From: Parcubacteria group bacterium CG10_big_fil_rev_8_21_14_0_10_36_14
GTDB taxonomy: Bacteria > Patescibacteriota > Patescibacteriia > GCA-002772895
Reading direction: 5' to 3'
DNA: 47,641 nucleotides
Assembly: GCA_002772895.1 (NCBI GenBank)
Contig: PFCS01000064.1
Coordinates: 1 to 47,641, forward strand
The notes below the pieces were generated by a model. That model did no database searches. It worked only from the letters and a program-made list of their open reading frames with translations, and had not been told where the DNA came from. How positions within the stretch are numbered: position 1 is the first letter of the stretch; the number at the start of each line of letters is the position of its first letter. Positions 15,874 to 23,925 of this stretch are shown here, one piece after another. The position numbers were made by a program, and so were the translations under genes.

Positions 15874-17420
15874 TATTTTTCAAGTTTTTCAATAAGCATT
15901 TCTTTTGCTGTTTCAGGGTTTGCTTTTCCTTTTGATTCCTTCATTACCTGACCGATTAAAAACATAATTGCCGTTTGCTTTCCGGCTTTATAGTCGCTTA
16001 CTGCTACCTGATGTTCATTGATTACCTTTTCTATTATTTTATCCATTTCATCTTTATCTTCTTTCATTGCGCCCAAGTCATGCTCATCTAAAAGCTGGGA
16101 CGGATCTCCTCCGGCTCCTATCATTAATTCTAAAAGTTTTAAGGCATTGGGACCGGAAATTTTATTTTCGTAAACCAAAGTTATAAACTCGGCAAAATTT
16201 TCCGGAGTTATTTTTAAAATTCGTATATCTATTGCATTTTGTGCCATAATTCCGCCAAGCTTGTTGATAAACCATCCGGAATAAAGTTTTGCCATCTTTT
16301 CTCCATAGTTATCCCAAATTTCGGTTTCTGTTCCTTCTATTTCAGGTAAAGACAAAAGCCACGAAACGAGTTCTGATAAAGCGCGCTCGGTATATTCCGC
16401 TTTATATGGGTCATCAGTCAAAATTTCTGCATCAGCCATAGAAAAACCATATTGATCCATAAATCGATATTTGCGCGCGCGAGGAAGCTCGGGAAGCATT
16501 TCTTTTTGTTTGTCGCGTATTTCTACAAGTTCCATCGGTGGAAGGTCTGGTTCTGGAAAATATCTATAGTCGCTGGAACCTTCTTTTGTTCTTTGTTCTG
16601 TTGTAACACCTTTTGTATCATCCCATCCGCGAGTTGCCTGCACGGTGTTTGGTGAGCCGGTTTCTTCCCAATGTTTTGTCTGTCGCGCAATTTCATATTC
16701 TAAGGCGCGTTCAACCGCGCGAAAAGAGTTTATATTTTTTATTTCTGTTTTTGGATTTAATTGTATGGCCCAGTTTTCATCCGGCGCAGCTCCTTCCACA
16801 TATTCGCGCATAGAAATATTTGCATCACAGCGGAGCTGTCCTTTTTCCATATCAGCGTCAGATACACCGAGATAACGCATAATTTTTCGCAGTTCTTGTA
16901 AGAATATTTTTGCTTCTTGTGGTGATTTTATATCAGGTTCGCTAACGATTTCCGCAAGAGGAGTTCCCCCACGGTTATAATCAACAAGAGTTGCGGTTTT
17001 GTCATCGCTGTGGGTATTTTTTGCCGCATCTTCTTCCATATGCAGGCGAGTGATGCCAACGCGCGCTGTTCTTATACCTTCTTTTGTTGGCACATCTATC
17101 TCTAAGAATCCTTTTTCTCCAACCGGCAAATCAAACTGTGATATTTGATATCCTTTTGGTAGGTCGGGATAAAAATAATGTTTACGGTCAAATTTTGAAT
17201 GTTCATTTATTTTGCAATTTAGAGCAAGGGAGGCGAGAACTCCCATTTTTATTGCTTCTTTATTTATAACTGGCAAAACGCCCGGCTGACCTGTGCAAAC
17301 AGGACAGATGGTTGCATTTGGCGCCTCAAACTCTCCACGGTTTGAACATCCGCAGAACATTTTTGATTTTGTTTTTAGCTGGACATGTATTTCCAAGCCA
17401 ATGACCGGTTCTAATTTCAT
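15873..17420 (-). CDS. gatB: Asp/Glu-tRNA(Asn/Gln) amidotransferase subunit B
   Basis: GatB activates Glu-tRNA-Gln or Asp-tRNA-Asn for transamidation with ammonia from GatA. 515 residues. It opens with EPVIGLEIHVQLKTKSKMFC, the family hallmark. The CxC pair (FCGCS) and the CPVC cysteines near residues 38-41 form the zinc site. HYFYPDLPKGYQISQ and the C-terminal helical tRNA-binding domain (QVMKESKGKANP) are present. gatA and gatC are not in the window. Promoter-like TATACT lies close upstream. Confidence 0.97.
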   Translation of the reverse strand: MKLEPVIGLEIHVQLKTKSKMFCGCSNRGEFEAPNATICPVCTGQPGVLPVINKEAIKMGVLASLALNCKINEHSKFDRKHYFYPDLPKGYQISQFDLPVGEKGFLEIDVPTKEGIRTARVGITRLHMEEDAAKNTHSDDKTATLVDYNRGGTPLAEIVSEPDIKSPQEAKIFLQELRKIMRYLGVSDADMEKGQLRCDANISMREYVEGAAPDENWAIQLNPKTEIKNINSFRAVERALEYEIARQTKHWEETGSPNTVQATRGWDDTKGVTTEQRTKEGSSDYRYFPEPDLPPMELVEIRDKQKEMLPELPRARKYRFMDQYGFSMADAEILTDDPYKAEYTERALSELVSWLLSLPEIEGTETEIWDNYGEKMAKLYSGWFINKLGGIMAQNAIDIRILKITPENFAEFITLVYENKISGPNALKLLELMIGAGGDPSQLLDEHDLGAMKEDKDEMDKIIEKVINEHQVAVSDYKAGKQTAIMFLIGQVMKESKGKANPETAKEMLIEKLEK

Positions 17421-17473
17421 AAGTTGAATTTTAAGTTATAGTATAATTTTATGGGTTTTGGGAGGATTTGTCA

Positions 17474-17499
17474 AAAAGTCTCGCGTGAGCGAGACTTTT
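17474..17499. terminator. Bidirectional terminator upstream of gatB
   Basis: AAAAGTCTCGC and GCGAGACTTTT form a perfect 11-bp stem with a GTGA loop. It terminates the minus-strand membrane protein gene at 17529. Confidence 0.9.
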
Positions 17500-17500
17500 A

Positions 17501-17528
17501 TTCGTAATTCGTAATTGAAAATTGATAA
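17501..17528. repeat. Heptanucleotide tandem repeat after the membrane protein gene
   Basis: TTCGTAA, TTCGTAA, TTGAAAA, TTGATAA in register, ending exactly at the stop codon of the minus-strand gene at 17529. Its unit differs from the TAAnYGC arrays. Confidence 0.55.
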
Positions 17529-18251
17529 TTATTTTCTAACTTCCCTAAATACAATCGTTCCGACAATGGCATAAAGTGGAGCAAAAAAAGCCACAATTAA
17601 ATCTGAAACAAACAAGATAACCAGATTTAGCCCAAGCCCCGTTTCGCTTAGGTTTATTACTGATTGTCCAATAATAAGTCCGATAAGATTGAAAATTCCT
17701 ACTAAGGCAAGATAGGCGATAATTCCCCAAAAAATATTTGGCACAACTAGCCGGCCAAATACAGGCCAAAATTTTCCACGTGAGAGTTCTCGGCTTTCTT
17801 TTAAAAGTTCCAACCCTTTTTTCTTTTGCAGTATCGCAAGATACATTGCAAAAGCATACCAGACAGTGAAAATTATACCCGGAATAATAAATAATATAAA
17901 TCCGCCGACTGTAATAAATCCCGCTAAAACACTGATAAGAATCGCAGGCCAATATACTGTAAAAATATCTTTTAGTTTGATATCCGGTTTTTTGTTGCTT
18001 AAAAATTTATCCGTATAATATATAATCGCGATAAGCACGACAAAATTTGCAAGATACGCCAAGAAAGAGATAGCGCTGGAAATTAAAAACTCTACGTTAC
18101 TAGGCAGAGTTAAGAGTTGGTCAATAAGAACCGCACTCAAACTTGTTAAAGCGGAAAGAATAAAAATAGCTCCCAAAAATGGGATGTATTGTTTAAATTT
18201 TGAAGTATATGTCTCCCAGGAAAGACGTATAATTTCAGCAATTTTTAACAT
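17529..18251 (-). CDS. Six-helix integral membrane protein, unknown function
   Basis: 240 residues with about six hydrophobic segments (near residues 22-42, 56-78, 105-130, 132-150, 175-195 and 212-232). The centre FIPFxxGIIFTVWYAFAMYLAIL...GLELLKESRELSRGKFWPVF resembles membrane domains annotated as glycerophosphoryl diester phosphodiesterase membrane domain or DUF975-like: a 'PGI..W.A.A' turn, then a conserved SREL..G.W helix. No catalytic domain is attached, so an enzymatic role is not supported. It lies downstream of tmk on the same strand, 30 nt after it, and may be co-transcribed. Confidence 0.75.
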   Translation of the reverse strand: MLKIAEIIRLSWETYTSKFKQYIPFLGAIFILSALTSLSAVLIDQLLTLPSNVEFLISSAISFLAYLANFVVLIAIIYYTDKFLSNKKPDIKLKDIFTVYWPAILISVLAGFITVGGFILFIIPGIIFTVWYAFAMYLAILQKKKGLELLKESRELSRGKFWPVFGRLVVPNIFWGIIAYLALVGIFNLIGLIIGQSVINLSETGLGLNLVILFVSDLIVAFFAPLYAIVGTIVFREVRK

Positions 18252-18281
18252 AAGACACAGTATTAATTTTAATACTATATA

Positions 18282-18962
18282 TTATATCATTTCCGAAACA
18301 ATTGCCCAAATTTTTTCGTGGATAAGGTCTATAGAAAGAAGTTCGCCGTTTTCTTCGCATTTTATCCGTACCCAGTTATTCATTTCCGAAACAAGACGAA
18401 GAGACTGTTCGTGCGAATCGGTTTGATGTTCTACACTGGATTCCACGCCGTCTTTTTTCGCGCCACCGGTATAATTGCGCGAGGCTTTTTTTTCAATAAG
18501 AATTTGCGATGTTTTTGGTTGAACGTCAAGGTATAAAATGAGGTCAGGGCGGGGGATTCCAAATACTCCATGTTCAATTTTATCTAGCCAATTCAAAAAT
18601 GTTTTACGTTTTTCTTCATCTTTTATTTTTCCGCCTTGATGAATCTGGTTTCCACTCACATATCTGTCTAAAAGGATAATTTTTTCTTCCGCCAGCCACT
18701 GGCGTATTTTTTCGCTTGATTCATATCTGTCGGCAGCATAAAGGACAGATGCAAGATATGGGTTAAACTTTGTTGGGTCGCCAAAATCTCCGCGTAAAAA
18801 ACAACCAATAATATTTCCAAAATGATTATTGTAATATTGCGGGAAATCCAATGTCTCTACTTTACGTCCTTCGTCAACAAACCGCTCTATAAGTTTTTTT
18901 GTTTGTGTCGCTTTGCCAGAACCATCAGTCCCGTCAATAACTATTAGTTTACCCAAAGGCAT
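18282..18962 (-). CDS. tmk: Thymidylate kinase
   Basis: Phosphorylates dTMP to dTDP. From ATG 18962 it is 226 residues. The P-loop is DGTDGSGKATQTKKL (about residues 9-23), ADRYESSEKI is the substrate-contact motif, and LLDRYVSGNQIHQG is the DR(Y/H) block. An upstream in-frame start at 19064 would run into thyX and adds no conserved sequence. It starts 13 nt after the thyX stop, so the dTMP synthase and kinase form one unit. Confidence 0.95.
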   Translation of the reverse strand: MPLGKLIVIDGTDGSGKATQTKKLIERFVDEGRKVETLDFPQYYNNHFGNIIGCFLRGDFGDPTKFNPYLASVLYAADRYESSEKIRQWLAEEKIILLDRYVSGNQIHQGGKIKDEEKRKTFLNWLDKIEHGVFGIPRPDLILYLDVQPKTSQILIEKKASRNYTGGAKKDGVESSVEHQTDSHEQSLRLVSEMNNWVRIKCEENGELLSIDLIHEKIWAIVSEMI

Positions 18963-18975
18963 AGAAATTTTTAAT

Positions 18976-20385
18976 TTATTTATTTCCAACGGTAGAAAAT
19001 GTTGTATCATCCATATCCACGGCAATATATTTTGCCAATAACGGATGAACGCTTTCCACTTCACGCCAGCATTCTTGTGCGATACGGCGATAAGATATAT
19101 GTCCTTTTTTACCGGAGCGTAAAGGTATAAAATGATGAAGCTCGCGCAAATTCCAAGTAATTAGAGTGCGTTTTTTATATGCCAGTGGCACGATATATTG
19201 CGCTTCTTCTGGAAATTCTTTTATTAGTTTTTGATAAGCTTCTTCTGCTACGGCCATAGCATTTTTAAATCCCGTTTCATAACCAGCTTCTATTATTTCA
19301 TCCGGTATGGAATATCCATGCACAGTTGTAACGGCTTGGTTGGTCTGGGTTGCCATTCTATGGCGCTGGATGTCACGAAAAGCCCCGTAGTCCATTAGAA
19401 TATCAAAAGTGTAATAAATATGCTCAAGCTCGCGCAAAGGCCTGTCATACGGCTTTTTATACTTTAAAGCCTCATTTATAATTGCTTCTTTTATTGCCAT
19501 CGGCATGCGTTCTATATTATCTTTTATCTGTGAATAGGGGAGAGTGCTAGTTTTATAAAGAAGCGAAGCAATCAATTTATTATCCGCCGATTTGTCATAA
19601 TTAACAAGTTTTACGGCAATATTGGAATTTGCCGGCTGAATACCAAAAATCCATTCATTTAATTTGCGGAGTTCTTGGTCTGTTTTTTGCAGATATTCAT
19701 TTGGCTCTGCATATTTTATCAGGGTAGGAGTTATTTTTTGTCCAACATTTTTTATTTCGCGTCCGATTTCTTGCATTTCTTCCAAAGGATGCGAGAGTAG
19801 TTTGGCAATTGCCCATTCCAAAGCTCTTGCGTTCATAGTAAGTCCGAGATTTGTTTGGGTTGCTGTTGGTAAAAGATAGCGGATATTATCACAGGCACGC
19901 GCTTTACTTACTGATTCATAAAGCTTTTCGCCCATATTTTCCGGTTTTGGATATTTTTTCTTTACAAAATTCATCATTGGTTCTGTCAGGGCTTCATAAA
20001 CTTGAAAAAGGTAATCGCCTGTTCGTTCGTATGTCTCCGCAAAAGGAGAATTTATAATTCGTTCCGGCTTGTAATATGTGTTTTTATCAAAAATTTGATA
20101 ACGGGTTGATTTTTCAGTATAAGATGCAAGGCGGTTATCTTCCAGTACTTTTGTTGCCAAAATTGATAGGTTTTCTACCGCAATAGAAAGAACGGCGTGT
20201 TCTGCAACAGATGAGTGGCCATAGCCTACGACCCATTTTTCATGAAATTCGCTTGATTTTTCTTCGGTCAGTTCTTTTGCTATTTCATCAAAAGGTTCTG
20301 GGGAGCGTGAACATTTTGCAAAACAAACCGCTTTTATCTCCGGTGTTAATCCCTCCAATGTATATATACGAAGCTTATTTGACAT
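18976..20385 (-). CDS. thyX: Double-length ThyX-family thymidylate synthase
   Basis: FAD-dependent dUMP methylation to dTMP. At 470 residues it is about twice a normal ThyX and reads as two fused ThyX domains. Domain 1 has GYGHSSVAEH (54-63), RLASYTEKSTRY (85-96), corresponding to the second half of the RHRxxSxNExSxRY motif, and a TMNAR segment. Domain 2 has RHR (341-343) but then MATQTNQAV, losing the S/E/S/R part, and later TWNLRELHHF. The signature is thus divided between the halves. ATG 20385 is used; longer starts lack conserved sequence. Next gene is tmk. Confidence 0.88.
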   Translation of the reverse strand: MSNKLRIYTLEGLTPEIKAVCFAKCSRSPEPFDEIAKELTEEKSSEFHEKWVVGYGHSSVAEHAVLSIAVENLSILATKVLEDNRLASYTEKSTRYQIFDKNTYYKPERIINSPFAETYERTGDYLFQVYEALTEPMMNFVKKKYPKPENMGEKLYESVSKARACDNIRYLLPTATQTNLGLTMNARALEWAIAKLLSHPLEEMQEIGREIKNVGQKITPTLIKYAEPNEYLQKTDQELRKLNEWIFGIQPANSNIAVKLVNYDKSADNKLIASLLYKTSTLPYSQIKDNIERMPMAIKEAIINEALKYKKPYDRPLRELEHIYYTFDILMDYGAFRDIQRHRMATQTNQAVTTVHGYSIPDEIIEAGYETGFKNAMAVAEEAYQKLIKEFPEEAQYIVPLAYKKRTLITWNLRELHHFIPLRSGKKGHISYRRIAQECWREVESVHPLLAKYIAVDMDDTTFSTVGNK

Positions 20386-20468
20386 AAAGGTGTTAGAGTT
20401 ATAAATTATAGTAGGAGTTCTTTTTATCAGTTTATAACAAAGCGGTGGAGCGCGCAAGGAGGGTCAAA

Positions 20469-21218
20469 ATGCTTGAAAATGAGGCGAGAAAAGATTTTTT
20501 GAAATGCATCGAAGAGTTTCCGGAAAATGAAGACGGCTTTGAGCTTGGACTGCATTATAGTTTTTTCCAAAAATTAGTGAAGATATTAAAAACAGAATAC
20601 AGATGGAAAAAATACGCTATGAAAAACCGTAGCGTTCAGGGCGGTGGCGAAGGTCAGGAAATGCCGGAAACTTTATTGGATCATATGTTACATAAGTTTA
20701 TGGTTGCTTCTGAGATGGTAGCAATTGAAAAGGGGTATGGTGGACATAAGAGTTTAGAAATCAGGCGTCGCCAGCTTTATTTGTCTTTTTTTATGTATAG
20801 CTTGGCTATGGCGGCTCATGGTGAAATATCCTTAATGGATAAAAATGCGTATGACTTGGCACAGGAAGATAATACTTTCATGAATTTTCTTAGAAAATAT
20901 CCGGAAGTAGCGCATGGACCGTTTAGAAGAGCATACGAGCTTTCACAGGAAAGAGATAGGGCGATTTTGGCCGGCAAAAACTTGGATAGTATTTCTGTAA
21001 CCGGAAGATTTTTGTGGGCGATTGTTGTAGCAACGTTTTTGGACAAATCGCTTTATGAAGTAAGGCGTGGTCAGCTTGCCTTTGCAAATACTTTTCATAA
21101 CGTTTGGGAAGATATTGAGCCTTTAATGAGAGAGTTTTATTCTTTTAGAATTAAGGTTTCGCCGATTTTATCGGAAATCAAGGGATATATGGATAGCTAT
21201 CCGCGTTGGGCTGAATAA
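20469..21218 (+). CDS. HD-superfamily paralogue with the HD dyad lost
   Basis: 249 residues, clearly paralogous to the protein at 21640. Shared are the (T/L)xxHxx...MxAIEK block, EISL/GISL, and especially the C-terminus (SLYEVRRGQLAFANTFHNVW against ALYEVRAGNLPFVNVFYDQW). The first histidine (H72) aligns, but the HD dyad aligns with Ala-Met (about 113-114), so metal binding and hydrolysis are probably lost. It may be a regulator or sensor subunit; that is inference. AAGGAGG stands 6 nt before ATG 20469, so the TTG at 20445 is rejected. Its terminator begins inside the stop codon. Confidence 0.72.
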   Translation: MLENEARKDFLKCIEEFPENEDGFELGLHYSFFQKLVKILKTEYRWKKYAMKNRSVQGGGEGQEMPETLLDHMLHKFMVASEMVAIEKGYGGHKSLEIRRRQLYLSFFMYSLAMAAHGEISLMDKNAYDLAQEDNTFMNFLRKYPEVAHGPFRRAYELSQERDRAILAGKNLDSISVTGRFLWAIVVATFLDKSLYEVRRGQLAFANTFHNVWEDIEPLMREFYSFRIKVSPILSEIKGYMDSYPRWAE

Positions 21219-21242
21219 TCCTCATTTTTATGGGGATTTTTT
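21217..21242 (+). terminator. Rho-independent terminator
   Basis: AATCCTCA (21217-21224) pairs with TGGGGATT (21231-21238), one G-U, followed by T6. The stem starts inside the stop codon. Confidence 0.82.
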
Positions 21243-21262
21243 AACTGTGGATAACTTTTGGG

Positions 21263-21291
21263 TTTACACTAATAAAAAAGAGGACTAAACT
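21263..21291 (+). promoter_or_regulatory. Promoter of the 21324-22404 pair
   Basis: TTTACA (21263-21268), 17 nt, TAAACT (21286-21291). A DnaA-box-like TGTGGATAA (21246-21254) lies just upstream. Confidence 0.55.
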
Positions 21292-21323
21292 TGAAAGTAA
21301 GTTCTTTTTTTAAGGAGGGAAAA

Positions 21324-21653
21324 ATGGACGAAGCAGACAGCTATCAAGATAAAACATATAGTCCACTTACGCATGACAAACAAAAGATTAGAGACGATTT
21401 GGTAATGTTTTGTCGAGAAGAGGGTATTGAAGTGCGTGATGGCTTTATGAAGATTCGCCTTGTTTTGTGTGAAGATTATTTAACAAGAATTTATAAAAAT
21501 CTTCCGACCAGAACCATAAAAACACTTTTGGATATAATGATTCTGCAAGGTATTGTGGGAATAAGAAGAGGCGAGAATACTAATAGATGGTATATTTTAA
21601 TTCCAGAGCATGCCAGCTTTGCGATAAAGGAGGGTGAAGATGAAACCAAATAG
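21324..21653 (+). CDS. Small protein with possible winged-helix fold
   Basis: 109 residues, no family recognised. The second half reads as helix-turn-helix plus wing: LPTRTIKTLLDIMILQGIVG (about residues 60-79), then IRRGENTNRWYILIP as a beta hairpin. DNA binding is plausible but unproven. AAGGAGGG (21312-21319) precedes ATG 21324. The end overlaps the HD-protein gene by 14 nt, so the two are translated together; it may regulate or partner that enzyme. Confidence 0.65.
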   Translation: MDEADSYQDKTYSPLTHDKQKIRDDLVMFCREEGIEVRDGFMKIRLVLCEDYLTRIYKNLPTRTIKTLLDIMILQGIVGIRRGENTNRWYILIPEHASFAIKEGEDETK

Positions 21654-22404
21654 AAAGTTGTTTAGAGATTATTTATTTGCCTTGAGAGATGCTGGAAGGA
21701 AAATAGACTTAATGGAATTTACTGCATTTTGCCGATCGTTTACTAATTCATTGGCAGAAGAAAAAAGATACGAATTATTGGCGGGCATTAGCAGGAAATA
21801 TAATTTTTCAGAATCAGGTGAGGTTTTGCCGGAAGCAGTTTTGACTCACACTGCATTTGATACGCCTTTTTTGGGGAATATGATGTTAGCGATTGAAAAG
21901 TACAAAGAAACTGCAGAATATAATTTTTTAGATAGCTCTTTATTGCAACTTGCATTTTTTGTTCATGATTTTGCCGAAGGTATTAGTTTGAAGGGTGATG
22001 TTGATTTTATAAATAAAGATAGCGCGGTTGAAAGAGAAGAAGAAGAAGCTTTGGAGTTATTGTTTTCAGTGCTTCATCCTGCTCTGGCGAATGAAATTAG
22101 AAAAGCGACTCTTATGGTTGAAACGGTTCCGCCAATTTGGCGAAGAGGGGAGACGCCGGAAAAAGTAGGTCTAACCGCACAGTTTTTTAATGCGGTAGAA
22201 AATGCTGGATATGTTTCCCGCGCGCTTTATGAAGTGCGGGCAGGAAATTTGCCTTTTGTGAATGTTTTTTATGATCAATGGGAAAAAGTTGAATATTATA
22301 TTAAAAAGTTTGAATCGTTTAGATCTCTTATTGAACCGCATTTGGAATTTATGGAGGACTTCAGAGAAAAATATAAAGATGCGCCGTGGCGTCATCAAAA
22401 ATAA
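21640..22404 (+). CDS. HD-domain phosphohydrolase-like protein (YfbR-like)
   Basis: 254 residues. The HD signature is visible: H70 (LTHTAF), HD at 109-110 (FFVHDFAEGISLKGD), then an EREEEEAL helix, as in HD_3/YfbR-type nucleotidases. The expected distal aspartate is not obvious (FFNAVENAGYVSRAL has Asn), so activity is uncertain. AAGGAGGG before ATG 21640 argues against GTG 21634. It is paralogous to 20469-21218, with a small possible winged-helix gene between them. The whole locus carries strong Shine-Dalgarno sites unlike the neighbouring housekeeping genes. Confidence 0.75.
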   Translation: MKPNRKLFRDYLFALRDAGRKIDLMEFTAFCRSFTNSLAEEKRYELLAGISRKYNFSESGEVLPEAVLTHTAFDTPFLGNMMLAIEKYKETAEYNFLDSSLLQLAFFVHDFAEGISLKGDVDFINKDSAVEREEEEALELLFSVLHPALANEIRKATLMVETVPPIWRRGETPEKVGLTAQFFNAVENAGYVSRALYEVRAGNLPFVNVFYDQWEKVEYYIKKFESFRSLIEPHLEFMEDFREKYKDAPWRHQK

Positions 22405-22426
22405 TCCTGACAATTAGTCAGGATTA
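22402..22426. terminator. Hairpin terminator between convergent genes
   Basis: TAATCCTGAC and GTCAGGATTA form a perfect 10-bp stem with a 5-nt loop. The T-run is best on the minus strand (TTATTTTTG), ending the phosphotransferase gene at 22446. Confidence 0.82.
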
Positions 22427-22445
22427 TATAATACAAAATATTTTA

Positions 22446-23495
22446 TTATAACAATGGTTTTTGGAGAGAGGATAACTTTGTGAGGATTGATATTTTAAAT
22501 TGGGAGATATTTTCATTGTCCCAAAAAAACCAGTTTTCTGCGGATTTTGGCAAAAATCTGTCTGAAGAAAAATTTTTATGCAAGTAATGTTCTTTCAACG
22601 GCCAGGTCAGATCTGCTGATGCAAGTCGGAGCATATCGGGTACAATTTCCAATTCTTTTTGTGTTAGAGGGTTAATGTCATGGTATATACTTAAAAATAC
22701 TTCTGCCCTTTCAAAATTTAATGGGGTATGAAAATTCCATGTCCAATCTGTTTTGCAGGCAAAAACCATTGCGCAGATAACTTCCCATATTCTTGGTTGG
22801 TGCTTTGCCAACTCCCAATCAACAACTGCGGAAACTTCTCCCTTTTCGTTAAATAGCATATTAGCAGCATGAAAATCGCCATGAATAAGAAGAGAGGGCA
22901 GTTCATCTGTATCAATTTTTGGCGCTAGATGCAGTTCGTTGATTTTATGGGTTAATATACTATTTATTTCTCTATCAAAATCATCAAAAAATGATTTTTT
23001 TGACAAGTGTCTAATTACGTCCGAATAAAGATGGTCTAGCGCTCCTCGGCTCCAAATAGGCACTATTGGTTCCAGGTCTAAAGGAATATTTTTTGCCAAA
23101 TAATGATAGCGCGCCAAAGTTTTTGCAATATTTATTAGTTCTTCGTCAGTTACGCTGTTTGTCGCTACTCTTGTATGGCCGGCAATATAATCAAAAAAGG
23201 TAAAGCGCTTGTTGTCTATTTCCGTTAGCGCATTGTCTTCATTATTTTTTATGAGTCCGGGAATAGGAAACTTTTGATCTTTCAAATATGCTAGCAACTG
23301 ATGTTCGCGCGAAATACGCTCATTAGTTTCGCGTAGATATTTTTTCAAAAAGAATTTTCCTTTGCTCGTTTCTATAATATAGTTATCATTCGTAAAACCA
23401 CCTTCTGCCCGGCTTAGGTTGGAGAATGTTCCCAATTCGTATTGGGATAAAAGAGAAGGGATGTCTTGTATCATTTGTCGCATTTTTTCTTGCAT
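22446..23495 (-). CDS. Aminoglycoside-phosphotransferase-fold kinase
   Basis: 349 residues of the APH/ChoK (homoserine kinase ThrB2-like) fold. GGFTNDNYIIETSKGKFFLK is the glycine-rich loop with the ATP-binding lysine. LIHGDFHAANMLF is the Brenner catalytic motif HxDxxxxN, and VVDWELA supplies the metal-binding aspartate. The substrate cannot be assigned: homoserine, choline, a sugar or an antibiotic are all possible. Its start lies just beyond the degraded DUF559 gene on the same strand. Confidence 0.88.
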   Translation of the reverse strand: MQEKMRQMIQDIPSLLSQYELGTFSNLSRAEGGFTNDNYIIETSKGKFFLKKYLRETNERISREHQLLAYLKDQKFPIPGLIKNNEDNALTEIDNKRFTFFDYIAGHTRVATNSVTDEELINIAKTLARYHYLAKNIPLDLEPIVPIWSRGALDHLYSDVIRHLSKKSFFDDFDREINSILTHKINELHLAPKIDTDELPSLLIHGDFHAANMLFNEKGEVSAVVDWELAKHQPRIWEVICAMVFACKTDWTWNFHTPLNFERAEVFLSIYHDINPLTQKELEIVPDMLRLASADLTWPLKEHYLHKNFSSDRFLPKSAENWFFWDNENISQFKISILTKLSSLQKPLL

Positions 23496-23500
23496 ATTTT

Positions 23501-23886
23501 TTACCCGCCCCTTTTGTAAAGGGAGGTTGGGAGGGATTTTATTTCATCTAAAATATATTCTATCACACCTTCAATATTTTTTAGGAGTTCTCGGTCATTG
23601 AATCTAAAAATCTTAAACCCCAAGCTTGATAGATATTTATCTCTTATTTTATTTTTTACTAAATATTTTTTTCAAAATGTTGTCCGCCATCTATCTCAAT
23701 TATTATTTTTTTAGCAGGACAATAAAAATCAACTATATAATTGCTAATTGGTTTTTGTCTGTAGAATTGCAAATTTTTAATTTGTTTTTTTCTGATATGT
23801 TCCCAAAAAATTCTTTCCGTGTCTATCATTTCCTTTCTTAATTTGCGCGAATATTTTTTAAGATATGATTGATATTTTGGCAACAT
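23501..23886 (-). pseudogene. Frameshifted DUF559 endonuclease-like gene
   Basis: The N-terminal part (23886-23659, 75 aa) contains SNYIVDFYCPAKKIIIEIDGGQHFE, the DUF559/Vsr-like nuclease core, then hits a stop. The family's C-terminal part (RDKYLSSLGFKIFRF, then NIEGVIEYIL) continues in another frame to a stop at 23501. One extra base in the T7 run at 23666-23672 would restore a single frame of about 128 codons. The gene is bounded by imperfect inverted repeats (23504-23540 and 23891-23925). A sequencing error cannot be excluded. Confidence 0.85.
23504..23540. repeat. Left inverted repeat of the DUF559 element
   Basis: Contains CCCCTTTTGTAAAGGG, itself a near-palindrome, then GAGGTTGGGAGGGATTTT. 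Its reverse complement matches the repeat at 23891-23925 in order and spacing. It lies inside the C-terminal coding part of the DUF559 gene. Confidence 0.72.
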
Positions 23887-23890
23887 ATCT

Positions 23891-23925
23891 AAAATTCCCC
23901 TTAATCCCCCTTTACGAAAGGGAGG
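23891..23925. repeat. Right inverted repeat of the DUF559 element
   Basis: AAAATTCCCCTTAATCCCCC followed by TTTACGAAAGGGAGG; inverted partner of 23504-23540. It starts 5 nt upstream of the DUF559 start and supplies the last codons (SLLPFVKGD) and stop of the upstream gene at 23901. Confidence 0.72.
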
